Below, in pieces: positions 51,565 to 60,260 of a stretch of 64,000 nucleotides of DNA. Made by a program: the position numbers and the translations under genes. Below the pieces are notes generated by a model that had not been told where the DNA came from, did not search any database, and saw only the letters and a program-made list of their open reading frames with translations. How positions within the stretch are numbered: position 1 is the stretch's first letter; every line of letters begins with the position of its first letter. This DNA is from Massiliimalia sp050943535 (GTDB lineage: Bacteria; Bacillota; Clostridia; Oscillospirales; Ruminococcaceae), in NCBI GenBank assembly GCA_050943535.1, contig JBMNPJ010000009.1, forward strand, positions 1 to 64,000, written 5' to 3'.

Positions 51565-53499
51565 ATGGCTATGTCAAATGTAAATCAAACTTATGATGAA
51601 AATCAAATTCAGGTGCTGGAAGGATTGGAGGCGGTCCGCAAGCGTCCGGGGATGTATATTGGTTCTACCGGACCCAATGGCCTTCACCATCTGGTATATG
51701 AAATTGTAGACAACGCCATTGACGAGGCGCTTGCCGGATACTGCGACCGAATTGAAGTAGAAATTCTGCCAGGAGATATTATCCGGGTTACCGATAACGG
51801 ACGAGGAATTCCCACCGGGATTCATCCCAAAGAGGGGATCTCTGCCGCTACGGTAGTATACACCATCCTCCATGCAGGGGGGAAATTTGGCGGCGGCGGA
51901 TATAAGGTAGCAGGGGGGCTCCACGGGGTAGGTGCTTCTGTTGTAAATGCCTTGAGTGAATATCTGGAACTGCGGATTTTTAATGGAGAAGAAGAATTTT
52001 TCCAAAAATTCCAGCGGGGTCACTATACCGAAGAATTGAAGGTAGTGGGAAAAACTTCCCGCACCGGTACCCAGGTTACCTTTAAGGCAGACCCGGAAAT
52101 TTTTGAAACCACTGTTTATGATTATGATACCCTGCTGCGCCGTTTGCGGGAACAGGCATTCTTAAACGCAGGGGTTTACATTGTGTTCTCTGACCAGCGG
52201 GATCCAGAAAATGTGCAGGAAGAACACTTGCGCTACGAAGGAGGAATCCGCAGCTTTGTAGAACACATCCATAAAACCAAGCACCTGGAAGTGGTGCACG
52301 ACGATGTGATCTATCTGAAAAAGACAGATGGGGATGCTGTGGCAGAAGTTGCCATGCAGTACAACAACAGCTACAACGAAGTAATTATGTCCTTTGCCAA
52401 TAACATTCACACCATTGACGGGGGTACCCATGAAATCGGCTTTAAAAATGCTTTGACCCGTGTGTTCAATGATTACGGCAAAAAACACAATCTGCTCAAA
52501 GAAAGCGACCCGAAACTGACCGGGGACGACGTTCGGGAAGGGCTGACCGCCATTATTTCCGTTAAACTCACCAACTGTGAGTTTGAAGGCCAGACCAAGG
52601 GAAAATTGGGCAATCCGGAAGCGCGTCCTCTGGTGGACAGTCTGGTTTCTGAAAGCCTGATGACCTATTTTGAGGAAAATCCATCTGTCATCCGGGATAT
52701 TTTTGATAAGGCAGTGAACGCACAGCGTGCAAGAGAAGCTGCCCGAAAAGCAAGAGAACTGACCCGGAGAAAATCTGTGCTGGAATCTGCGTCTTTGCCG
52801 GGAAAACTGGCAGACTGCTCTGAAAAGGATTCTACTTATACTGAAATTTATATCGTGGAAGGGGATTCTGCGGGAGGTTCCGCAAAATCCGGACGGGACC
52901 GCCGGTTCCAGGCGATTCTTCCGCTGTGGGGTAAAATGCTCAACGTAGAAAAAGCTCGTCTTGACAAAGTGTATGGAAACGAAAAACTGATGCCAGTGGT
53001 AACCGCTTTGGGCACCGGGATTGGGGAAGATTTTAATCTGGAAAAACTCCGGTACGGCAAAGTTATCATCATGGCCGATGCGGACGTAGACGGTTCTCAT
53101 ATCCGAACCCTGCTTCTGACCTTCTTTTTCCGGTTTATGCGGCCGCTGATTGAGGAAGGCCACGTTTACTTGGCACAGCCGCCCCTTTATAAACTCAGCC
53201 GGGGCAAACAGCTGCGCTACGCTTATTCTGATGAACAAAGAGATGCCTATATCCAGGAACTGGCCGGGGAAACCGGAGGAAAAGTGGATATTCAGCGTTA
53301 TAAAGGTCTGGGGGAAATGGACCCAGAACAGCTGTGGGAAACCACAATGGACCCAGAACGGAGAACCATGATCAAGGTGGAAATGGAAGACGCTGCCAGT
53401 GCCGACGAAGTGTTTACCATCCTGATGGGAGAAAAAGTAGAACCTCGCCGGGAATTTATTGAAAAACACGCGAAATACGCGAAAGACTTGGATATTTAA
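51565..53499 (+). CDS. gyrB: DNA gyrase subunit B
   Basis: A 644-residue type IIA topoisomerase ATPase subunit. GHKL motifs: EIVDNAIDEALAG, RVTDNGRGIPTGIH and GGLHGVGASVVNAL. The TOPRIM domain has YIVEGDSAGGSAKSGRDRRF, ILPLWGKMLNVEKAR and IMADADVDGSHIRTL. C-terminal GMGEMDP-type block: YKGLGEMDPEQLWETTMDPE. ATG at 51565 after AAAGGATG. Complete length. Confidence 0.97.
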   Translation: MAMSNVNQTYDENQIQVLEGLEAVRKRPGMYIGSTGPNGLHHLVYEIVDNAIDEALAGYCDRIEVEILPGDIIRVTDNGRGIPTGIHPKEGISAATVVYTILHAGGKFGGGGYKVAGGLHGVGASVVNALSEYLELRIFNGEEEFFQKFQRGHYTEELKVVGKTSRTGTQVTFKADPEIFETTVYDYDTLLRRLREQAFLNAGVYIVFSDQRDPENVQEEHLRYEGGIRSFVEHIHKTKHLEVVHDDVIYLKKTDGDAVAEVAMQYNNSYNEVIMSFANNIHTIDGGTHEIGFKNALTRVFNDYGKKHNLLKESDPKLTGDDVREGLTAIISVKLTNCEFEGQTKGKLGNPEARPLVDSLVSESLMTYFEENPSVIRDIFDKAVNAQRAREAARKARELTRRKSVLESASLPGKLADCSEKDSTYTEIYIVEGDSAGGSAKSGRDRRFQAILPLWGKMLNVEKARLDKVYGNEKLMPVVTALGTGIGEDFNLEKLRYGKVIIMADADVDGSHIRTLLLTFFFRFMRPLIEEGHVYLAQPPLYKLSRGKQLRYAYSDEQRDAYIQELAGETGGKVDIQRYKGLGEMDPEQLWETTMDPERRTMIKVEMEDAASADEVFTILMGEKVEPRREFIEKHAKYAKDLDI

Positions 53500-53522
53500 G
53501 GGATGAAGGAGTGGATTGCAGC

Positions 53523-54323
53523 TTGGAACAGGAAAAAAATCAAGAAATGAATGAAATAAAAACAGAAGAAACCACAGCAGTTGAAACAGCTGCTGCAGAT
53601 GGATCTGCGGAACAAGAAGTCTCCGAAGAAGTTGCTTCTAACGAAACCGCTTCTGAAGAAACGCTGGATGAAATAATCGACCAGAACATCCAGAATGATG
53701 TGGCAGAACGGCTGATTACCTCTGACGGCATGGTAGGGGAACAGTATGACCGGGCGCCGGATATGGACCCGATCACGCCGGAACAGGAAGACGAATTTGA
53801 CGGCAAAGAGGGCATCCGCATTGAATACGATTTTACAGGAGACGAAGTAAGCCGGGCTTTGCGGGTGTTCCAAAAATACACCATTTACAAGAAAAACCTG
53901 ATCTATACCCTGCTGATGGCAGTGTGTTTTGTGATCTTTTTAGTCCGCATGATGAATAATCCGGATTATTCCCAGACTTCTACCATTGTGTGCGTGCTCA
54001 CGGTCGTAGCCACCGGGATGCTTTGGTATTTTCCGTGGAACCATATCCGGCAGACGGCCAAAACGGTGGACGCCCAGAAAGGGGACACCTATCTGATGAC
54101 CCTGTACGATAACGCCATGGTTACCGGAGAAGGGGCAGACCGAAATGTCTTCTATTTTTCAGAAAACCAGATGAAGGTTTGGGAAATGGCGGATCTTTAT
54201 GTATTCGGATATCATAAAATCCGGATTTTCGCACTCCCAAAACGGTGCTGTCAGGAAAGAGAAGAAGAAATCTCCCGTTTGCTGCGGGACGGATTAAAGG
54301 AAAACTATAAAATGATTTATTGA
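53523..54323 (+). CDS. YcxB-like membrane protein with acidic N-terminus
   Basis: About 266 residues. The first 110 are acidic and low in complexity (EQEVSEEVASNETASEETLD). From about 115 a YcxB-like region follows: EYDFTGDEVSRALRVFQKYT, two membrane helices (LIYTLLMAVCFVIFLVRM and IVCVLTVVATGMLWYFPWN), then YDNAMVTGEGADRNVFYFSE and KRCCQEREEEISRLLRD. Function unknown. The start is uncertain: TTG 53523 sits about 11 bases after AAGGAG, while GTG 53511 overlaps the site and ATG 53547 is possible. Sits between gyrB and gyrA, 11 and 42 bp away. Confidence 0.75.
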   Translation: MEQEKNQEMNEIKTEETTAVETAAADGSAEQEVSEEVASNETASEETLDEIIDQNIQNDVAERLITSDGMVGEQYDRAPDMDPITPEQEDEFDGKEGIRIEYDFTGDEVSRALRVFQKYTIYKKNLIYTLLMAVCFVIFLVRMMNNPDYSQTSTIVCVLTVVATGMLWYFPWNHIRQTAKTVDAQKGDTYLMTLYDNAMVTGEGADRNVFYFSENQMKVWEMADLYVFGYHKIRIFALPKRCCQEREEEISRLLRDGLKENYKMIY

Positions 54324-54365
54324 TCCAGCTGGGCGGTAAAACCCCTGTGAAAGGTGGAGTATAAC

Positions 54366-56978
54366 TTGTATAACACAGATAACACAAACGTAATACCGGT
54401 TGACATTGAGAAGGAAATGAAAGATTCGTTTCTTGCTTATTCCATGTCTGTTATTGTCAGCCGTGCCCTTCCGGATGTACGGGACGGATTAAAGCCGGTA
54501 CACCGCCGGATTCTTTATGCTATGCATGAAGCCGGCTTGACTCCGGATAAAGCATACCGAAAATGTGCTACCACAGTCGGTGACGTGCTTGGTAAATACC
54601 ATCCTCACGGGGATGCTTCTGTTTACGATGCTTTGGTTCGTCTGGCGCAGGACTTTTCTCTGCGCTATCCTTTGGTAGATGGGCACGGAAACTTTGGTTC
54701 CATTGACGGGGACCCTCCGGCTGCTTACCGTTATACCGAAGCGAGAATGAGCAAAATTTCTCTGGAAATGCTCACTGATATTGATAAGGAAACGGTGGAC
54801 TTTGGTTCCAACTATGACGACACCCGGAAAGAACCGGTGGTACTGCCATCCCGTTTTCCAAACCTGCTGGTCAATGGTTCCGCTGGGATTGCGGTTGGGA
54901 TGGCTACCAATATCCCTCCTCACAACCTGCGGGAAGTAATTGACGCAGTGGATTTCCTCATGGAAAATCCGGACGCCGAACTGGCGGATATTATGGAATA
55001 TATTAAAGGTCCTGACTTTCCAACCGGCGGGATGATTATGGGAAAAGCCGGTATCCGGGCAGCTTATGCTACCGGACGGGGCAAGATCATCCTCCGTGCA
55101 AAAGCCGAAATTGAAGAAAAGAAAAACGGCAGATTCCATATTATCGTCACTGAGATCCCTTACATGGTCAACAAGGCAAGACTTTTGCAGAGCATTGCAG
55201 GTTTGGTAAAAGACAAACGAATTGACGGTATCTCTGATCTGCGGGATGAGTCTGACCGTGACGGTATGCGGATGGTGATTGAGCTCAAGCGGGATGCCAA
55301 TCCGCAGGTTGTGCTCAACCAGCTGTACCACTACAGCCAGATGCAGGAAACCGTTGGGGTAATTCTGTTGGCTTTGAGAAACGGTCAGCCAAAGGTGATG
55401 ACCTTAAAAGAAATCCTGACCGATTACATTGACTTCCAGGTAGAAGTAATCCGCAGAAGAACCCAGTTTGACCTGAAAAAGGCAAAAGACCGGGCACATA
55501 TTTTGCAGGGCTTATACATTGCCTTGGACTTTATCGACGAAGTAATTGCCATTATCCGCGGTTCTAAAGACCAGGCTGCTGCCAAAGTGGCTTTGATGGA
55601 ACGGTGCTTTAAACCGGCGGAAGGTTTTGTTCACATGGGTTCTGTAGAACTGGTGGACTATGGAAGCGAAGGAATTCATCTGTCCGAAGCGCAGGCTTCT
55701 GCCATTGTTGCCATGCGTCTGGGACAGCTGTCCGGTTTGGAACGGCAGAAAATCGAAGACGAATACGCTGCCATTCTGGCAAAAATCCAGGAACTGGAAG
55801 CGATTCTGGCAGATCACCAGCTGGTACTGGATATTATCAAAAAAGAACTGGGTGAAATCCGCCGCAAGTTCGGGGATGACCGGAAAACCGAAATCCAGAT
55901 GATCAGCGGGGAAGTGGATATTGAAGATCTGATCCCAGAAGAGGAAAGCGTAGTCACCCTGACCCATTTTGGTTATGTAAAGCGTCTGCCTGCTGATGTT
56001 TACAAAACTCAGAAGCGGGGCGGCCGTGGTGTTTCCGGTATGACTCAGCGGGATGAAGACTTTGTGGAAGAACTGTTTATCTGTTCTACCCACGATCACG
56101 TGCTGTTTATCACCAACAAGGGAAGAATGCACCGGCTCAAATGCTACCAGATTCCAGAAGGCAGCCGGATTTCCCGTGGTACCAATATTGTGAATCTCTT
56201 AAATCTGGAAGAAGGGGAAAAGATCGCCTATATGATTGCTGTGAAGGATTTTGATCCGGATCAGTATCTGGTTATGGTTACCAAGAAAGGGCTGATTAAG
56301 CGTACCGAACTGAGCGCCTATAAAAATGTGCGCAAGAGCGGGTTGATTGCAATTACCCTGAACGACGATGATGAGCTGGCATTTGCAAAACTCACCAATG
56401 GTTCTCACGAACTTTTGATTGCAACCCGAAACGGTATGATTATCCGAATCAGCGAACAGGATGCCCGTCCGCTGTCCAGAACTGCCCGTGGGGTTCGTGC
56501 TATCAAGCTGCGGGGAGACGACTATGTAGTAGGGCTTGCACGTCTGCGTGAAAACGCCACTGTTATGACAGTAACTGACAAAGGTCAGGGACGCCGAAGC
56601 GCAATTTCTGAATACAGCTTGCAAAACCGCGGCGGTTTCGGAAAGATCAACTACAAAGTTTCCGACGTAAAAGGTCATGTGGCAGGAATCAAGGTCGTGG
56701 ACGACACCGATGATTTGATTATGATTTCTGATGACGGCGTTATTATTCGAATCCGGGTCAGCGATGTAAACATTATGTCCCGTTACGCTTCCGGGGTACG
56801 GGTTATGCGGCTGAATGAAAACAGCAGTCTGGTTTCTATTGCCCGTGCAGAACACGATGATGAGGAAGAAGTTTCTTCTGTTGAACAGGGAGAAGAAACC
56901 GAAGAATCCGCAGAAGAAATCGCTCGTCTGGAACAGGAACTGGAAAGCGAAGAAGCAGCTGAACCGGAAGAAGAATAA
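54366..56978 (+). CDS. gyrA: DNA gyrase subunit A
   Basis: An 870-residue breakage-reunion subunit. FLAYSMSVIVSRALPDVRDG, the quinolone region HPHGDASVYDALVRLAQ (Ser/Asp positions wild-type-like) and the catalytic Tyr in AAYRYTEARMSK are present. The C-terminal beta-pinwheel carries the GyrA box QKRGGRGVSGM (about 560). The end is a long acidic tail (EEEVSSVEQGEETEESAEEI). TTG 54366 is chosen because GGTGGAG lies eight bases upstream; a GTG at 54354 overlaps it. Confidence 0.96.
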   Translation: MYNTDNTNVIPVDIEKEMKDSFLAYSMSVIVSRALPDVRDGLKPVHRRILYAMHEAGLTPDKAYRKCATTVGDVLGKYHPHGDASVYDALVRLAQDFSLRYPLVDGHGNFGSIDGDPPAAYRYTEARMSKISLEMLTDIDKETVDFGSNYDDTRKEPVVLPSRFPNLLVNGSAGIAVGMATNIPPHNLREVIDAVDFLMENPDAELADIMEYIKGPDFPTGGMIMGKAGIRAAYATGRGKIILRAKAEIEEKKNGRFHIIVTEIPYMVNKARLLQSIAGLVKDKRIDGISDLRDESDRDGMRMVIELKRDANPQVVLNQLYHYSQMQETVGVILLALRNGQPKVMTLKEILTDYIDFQVEVIRRRTQFDLKKAKDRAHILQGLYIALDFIDEVIAIIRGSKDQAAAKVALMERCFKPAEGFVHMGSVELVDYGSEGIHLSEAQASAIVAMRLGQLSGLERQKIEDEYAAILAKIQELEAILADHQLVLDIIKKELGEIRRKFGDDRKTEIQMISGEVDIEDLIPEEESVVTLTHFGYVKRLPADVYKTQKRGGRGVSGMTQRDEDFVEELFICSTHDHVLFITNKGRMHRLKCYQIPEGSRISRGTNIVNLLNLEEGEKIAYMIAVKDFDPDQYLVMVTKKGLIKRTELSAYKNVRKSGLIAITLNDDDELAFAKLTNGSHELLIATRNGMIIRISEQDARPLSRTARGVRAIKLRGDDYVVGLARLRENATVMTVTDKGQGRRSAISEYSLQNRGGFGKINYKVSDVKGHVAGIKVVDDTDDLIMISDDGVIIRIRVSDVNIMSRYASGVRVMRLNENSSLVSIARAEHDDEEEVSSVEQGEETEESAEEIARLEQELESEEAAEPEEE

Positions 56979-57074
56979 CGATTCAGCAAAAAACACCGGT
57001 TATTTTGGATTTGCCAATGATAATGTACAAAGCAGTCTTTACTCCATGGAGCAGGGACTGCTTTTCTTTAGGAT

Positions 57075-57722
57075 GCGGCAAGGTGCCGCTGCCAATGACG
57101 CTACGCTCGTGTTTTGTCAATTGGGTGATAACAATAAATAATTTCCGCTTTCCCGACAGGCTACGCGCCGTAGACGATTGGTATCGGACACTGTCCGGCG
57201 CCAGGGGTTCACACCCCTGGACCCAAACCACCTAGCGGTGGGACAAAGGCGCTTTTCTCATGTTCTGTCGGTTTTGTCTTTCAATAGACCTGTAACTGTT
57301 TTTACTTAGGAAATACAACTTTTATATTGCATTATAGTAACAGGTATAACCTGTTGAAATCACGATACTGTATATTCGATCGATGTTTTCGAAAACAGTA
57401 ATGAGGGGGTTGTAGGGGGAGTTAAAGCCGCATTTGCGGCGTTCCCACTCCCCCTACAAAGCCATTCCGGCGTTTGAGGAATGGTCTTTTTGTTCGTTTT
57501 CTTCCATAAGAAAATGAACAAAGCTCCTCGGCGAACTCGGTTCGCCCCGGGCATCGCCCGGTCACCTAGCGTGCGGGCAGTGCCCGGCGGCAAGTTGCCG
57601 TACCCACTGACGTTACGCTCGTACTCTGTCAGCTGAGTAATAAAAGTTTGCTATTCCCACTTTCCTGATAAAGTACGAGCCGAAGGCCATTTGCGCCGGC
57701 GCTTCGCCGGTGTCCGGCTCCA
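57075..57722 (+). repeat. Hairpin-rich repeat block downstream of gyrA (left arm)
   Basis: 57075-57241: GCGGCA-AGG-TGCCGC, core, CGCCGTAGACG stem, ATCGGACACTGTCCGG, CCAGGGGTTCACACCCCTGG, CCACCTAGCGGTGG. 57242-57560: a non-hairpin module with CTCATGTTCTGTCGG, CCTGTAACTG and GGGGGAGTTAAAGCCGCATT, also found inverted near 60425-60824. 57561-57722: CGGGCAGTGCCCGGCGG, another core (ACTCTGTCAGCTGAG ... CCTGATAAAGTACGAGC) and CCGGCGCTTCGCCGG. No genes. Bases 56979-57074 contain nothing else recognised. Confidence 0.8.
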
Positions 57723-57743
57723 ATCATCAAGGAGGTCTGTTAT

Positions 57744-58478
57744 ATGAATGAGATTTTGCCGGAGCATCCGGCACGGGCGGCATTTCGTGCAGCGCTGCCC
57801 CATACACTGCCCATCTGTGCCGGTTTTCTGTTTTTAGGAACCGCATATGGAGTATATATGAATGCCGCTGGATTTTCTTTCTGGTGGCCGCTGTTGATGA
57901 GCCTGACCATTTTTGCAGGCTCTATGGAGTTTGTCACCGTCAATCTGCTCCTGCAGGCATTTGACCCAGTGCACGCCTTTTTTATGGCGCTGATGGTGAA
58001 TGCCCGCCATCTGTTTTACGGCATTTCTATGCTGGAAAAATTTCGGAATATGGGAAAATTTAAACCTTATCTGATTTTTGGTATGTGTGACGAATCCTTT
58101 TCCATTCACTGCTCCGCAAAGGTTCCAAACGGGGTAGATGAGCGCTGGTTTGCCTTTTTTGTGACGCTTCTCAATCAGTGTTATTGGGTGGCAGGAGCCG
58201 CTTTAGGGGGCATATTCGGCGGTTTTATCCCCTTTGATACCACGGGGATTGATTTTGTAATGACTGCATTGTTTGTGGTGATTTTTGTGGAACAGTGGAT
58301 TTCTCAAAAACAGCATCTGCCTGCTTTGACGGGGCTGATTGCAACTGCAGTCTGCCTGGTGCTGTTTGGAGCAGAACAGTTTTTGCTTCCTGCAATGGCT
58401 TTGATTCTGGCGGTACTGACCTTATTTCGGCGCAGACTTGACCCGGAATATGACAAAGAAAAGAGGTGTCGGTTATGA
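57744..58478 (+). CDS. azlC: AzlC family branched-chain amino acid exporter
   Basis: A 244-residue membrane protein, large subunit of the AzlCD branched-chain amino acid exporter. About seven helices; typical LPICAGFLFLGTAYGVYMNA, the SMEFVTVNLLLQAFDP motif, MVNARHLFYGISML and SFSIHCSAKVPNGV. AAGGAGG precedes the ATG. Its last bases overlap the azlD start (ATGA), so both are translated together. Confidence 0.92.
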   Translation: MNEILPEHPARAAFRAALPHTLPICAGFLFLGTAYGVYMNAAGFSFWWPLLMSLTIFAGSMEFVTVNLLLQAFDPVHAFFMALMVNARHLFYGISMLEKFRNMGKFKPYLIFGMCDESFSIHCSAKVPNGVDERWFAFFVTLLNQCYWVAGAALGGIFGGFIPFDTTGIDFVMTALFVVIFVEQWISQKQHLPALTGLIATAVCLVLFGAEQFLLPAMALILAVLTLFRRRLDPEYDKEKRCRL

Positions 58479-58810
58479 CTATGACAGTATGGCAGGGTGT
58501 GGTGACCGTTGCCGCAGTGGTACTGGGAACCATGGTAACCCGATTCCTGCCGTTTTTATTGTTTCCGCCACATAAACCCACACCGGCCTATATCCGTTAT
58601 TTGGGAAAGACACTCCCTTTTGCAGTCATTGGACTTTTGGTTGTATACTGTTTTAAATCGGTGGATTTTGGTTCCGCCAGTCATGGACTTCCGGAACTGT
58701 TATCCTGTGCTGTGGTAGTGGGGATGCACCTGTGGAAAAAGAATATGCTTTTGAGTATTGCTTCCGGCACCATTTTTTATATGGTGCTGGTTCAGGCAGT
58801 ACTGAGATGA
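58475..58810 (+). CDS. azlD: AzlD family branched-chain amino acid exporter subunit
   Basis: A 111-residue membrane protein with four helices, small subunit partner of AzlC. VAAVVLGTMVTRFLPFLLFP, PAYIRYLGKTLPFAVIGLLV, GLPELLSCAVVVGMHLWKKN, ASGTIFYMVLVQAVLR. Start ATG 58475 within azlC's stop, preceded by AGAGGTG. Confidence 0.92.
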   Translation: MTMTVWQGVVTVAAVVLGTMVTRFLPFLLFPPHKPTPAYIRYLGKTLPFAVIGLLVVYCFKSVDFGSASHGLPELLSCAVVVGMHLWKKNMLLSIASGTIFYMVLVQAVLR

Positions 58811-59242
58811 ATAAAAGGGGAAATGGACACTTCTAAAAGGGACAAAACCGCATATACATAAGGTATAAAAAGGGATTATAACAGGGTTTTCCACGGGTAT
58901 GTTGAAAACCCTGTTGATAAAGTTGAAAACTTTTATTTTCCACAAAATAAATCTATTTTTATAATGTGCCGATTTTTAGGGATTTTTGCAGAAGAAAAAC
59001 AATTGTTTCTTAATTTTAAACAAATTTAACATTTTTAAACAGGAATTTCCCACCATTACAAAGAGTTGATTTTTAGAAAAAACTTGGTTTTTTGTCGTTT
59101 TTCAGGAGGCCGAATTTGTCGGCCCATTGCTTGACAGAACCACAAAAAGATTCTATAATGAAGGCAGATGTTTAGATTGTTTTCTAAATATCTGCCTTTG
59201 TTTTATTAAAAATCTTTTTGATCGGGAAAGGATGTGAGAAGG
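58811..59242 (+). promoter_or_regulatory. AT-rich region with DnaA-box-like sites and the sdpR promoter/operator
   Basis: 430 bp without a gene. TTTTCCACG (58887) and TTTTCCACA (58936) lie beside a hairpin AACAGGGTTTTC / GAAAACCCTGTT (58880-58916). TTGACA (59131-59136), a 17-bp spacer and TATAAT (59154-59159) form a strong promoter. Immediately after it, AAGGCAGATGTTTAGA and TCTAAATATCTGCCTT (59161-59198) form a 16-bp inverted repeat, either an operator or an attenuator (T-rich sequence follows). Confidence 0.75.
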
Positions 59243-59572
59243 GTGGCTTTTGGAGATACATTAAAAGCATTGTCTGACCCTACCAGAAGAAAAATTTTGG
59301 ATATGCTCAAGGAAAAAAGTTTAGCTGCAGGAGAAATCAGCGGACAGTTTGATATGGCAGGCGCAACCATTTCTCATCATTTATCCATTTTAAAACAAGC
59401 TGGTTTAATTACTGATAGGAAACAAGGAAAATTTATATACTATGAGTTGAATACTTCTGTGCTGGAAGAACTGATTGCATGGATCAGTGAATCATTTTCT
59501 TTAAATTCCTCTGAGCAGACAGAACATAAAGCAGAAGATTGTGAGACCGCAACATCGGATACAGACCAGTAG
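59243..59572 (+). CDS. sdpR: SdpR-like ArsR family repressor
   Basis: A 109-residue winged-helix repressor, DTLKALSDPTRRKILDMLKE, GEISGQFDMAGATISHHLSI and LKQAGLITDRKQGKFIYYEL. This matches the SdpR autorepressor group, lacking metal-binding Cys of arsenic sensors. In Bacillus SdpR is sequestered by SdpI when toxin is present. GTG at 59243 fits the family start; GTG at 59234 is possible. The C-tail (EQTEHKAEDCETATSDTDQ) is acidic. Followed by sdpI, 37 bp downstream. Confidence 0.9.
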   Translation: MAFGDTLKALSDPTRRKILDMLKEKSLAAGEISGQFDMAGATISHHLSILKQAGLITDRKQGKFIYYELNTSVLEELIAWISESFSLNSSEQTEHKAEDCETATSDTDQ

Positions 59573-59609
59573 TGTTTGATCCTACAGGACAGAAAAGAGG
59601 GAAAACAGT

Positions 59610-60260
59610 ATGAACAGACAGGGAAAAATTACAGCGATGCATTGTGTCTATTGGGGACTGGCGCTGTTCCCTATGATATTGTCACTGGCGTTATACAGCC
59701 GGCTTCCGGCAGAAATGGTGACCCATTGGGGAATCAACAATGAACCGAATGGATATTCCTCCAAGGAATTTGCTTGCTTTGGTATACCAGCAGTATTATT
59801 TTTACTGACAATCATTGTCAATGTGGCTATAAAAATAGATCCAAAATCAGAAAATATCAACCGTTCTCAGGAAATGAAACTCCTGGGAAGATGGTTTATT
59901 GTAGTGGTAAGCAATGTTACCCAGGGGATGATTTTGGCACTTAATTTAGGGCATTCCATCAATGTTGGTTTTTGGATTACCCTGATGGTGGGGATATTGT
60001 TTACTTTAATGGGAAACTATATGCCCAAATGTAAATTTAACTACACCATGGGAATTCGAACTCCATGGACCTTGGCAGACGAGGAAATTTGGGTCAAAAC
60101 CCATCGGTTTGGGGGAAGACTGTGGACCATCTGCGGCGTGTTGTTAATTTTATGCGGGATTTTTTCTTTGAATGTGCTTTTCTTTTTGGTTATTGCGGCA
60201 ATGGCATTGGTTCCCATTGTGTATTCTTATTATTTATACCATCAAAAGAAAAACACCTAA
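59610..60260 (+). CDS. sdpI: SdpI family immunity-like membrane protein
   Basis: A 216-residue SdpI/DUF1648 protein with six helices. LPAEMVTHWGINNEPNGYSS is the DUF1648 motif; FNYTMGIRTPWTLADEEIWV (Y-x-x-G-I-R-T-P) is the SdpI core; NKTHRFGG-like end. In Bacillus it protects against the SdpC toxin and signals to SdpR. No sdpABC genes are in this window, so it is an orphan immunity/signalling pair or general stress protein. AGAGGGAA precedes the ATG. Confidence 0.9.
   Translation: MNRQGKITAMHCVYWGLALFPMILSLALYSRLPAEMVTHWGINNEPNGYSSKEFACFGIPAVLFLLTIIVNVAIKIDPKSENINRSQEMKLLGRWFIVVVSNVTQGMILALNLGHSINVGFWITLMVGILFTLMGNYMPKCKFNYTMGIRTPWTLADEEIWVKTHRFGGRLWTICGVLLILCGIFSLNVLFFLVIAAMALVPIVYSYYLYHQKKNT

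Noticed and set aside
52162..53469. A 435-codon open frame antisense to gyrB
   Set aside because: Shadow of gyrB codon structure; Phe/His-rich and without start signals.
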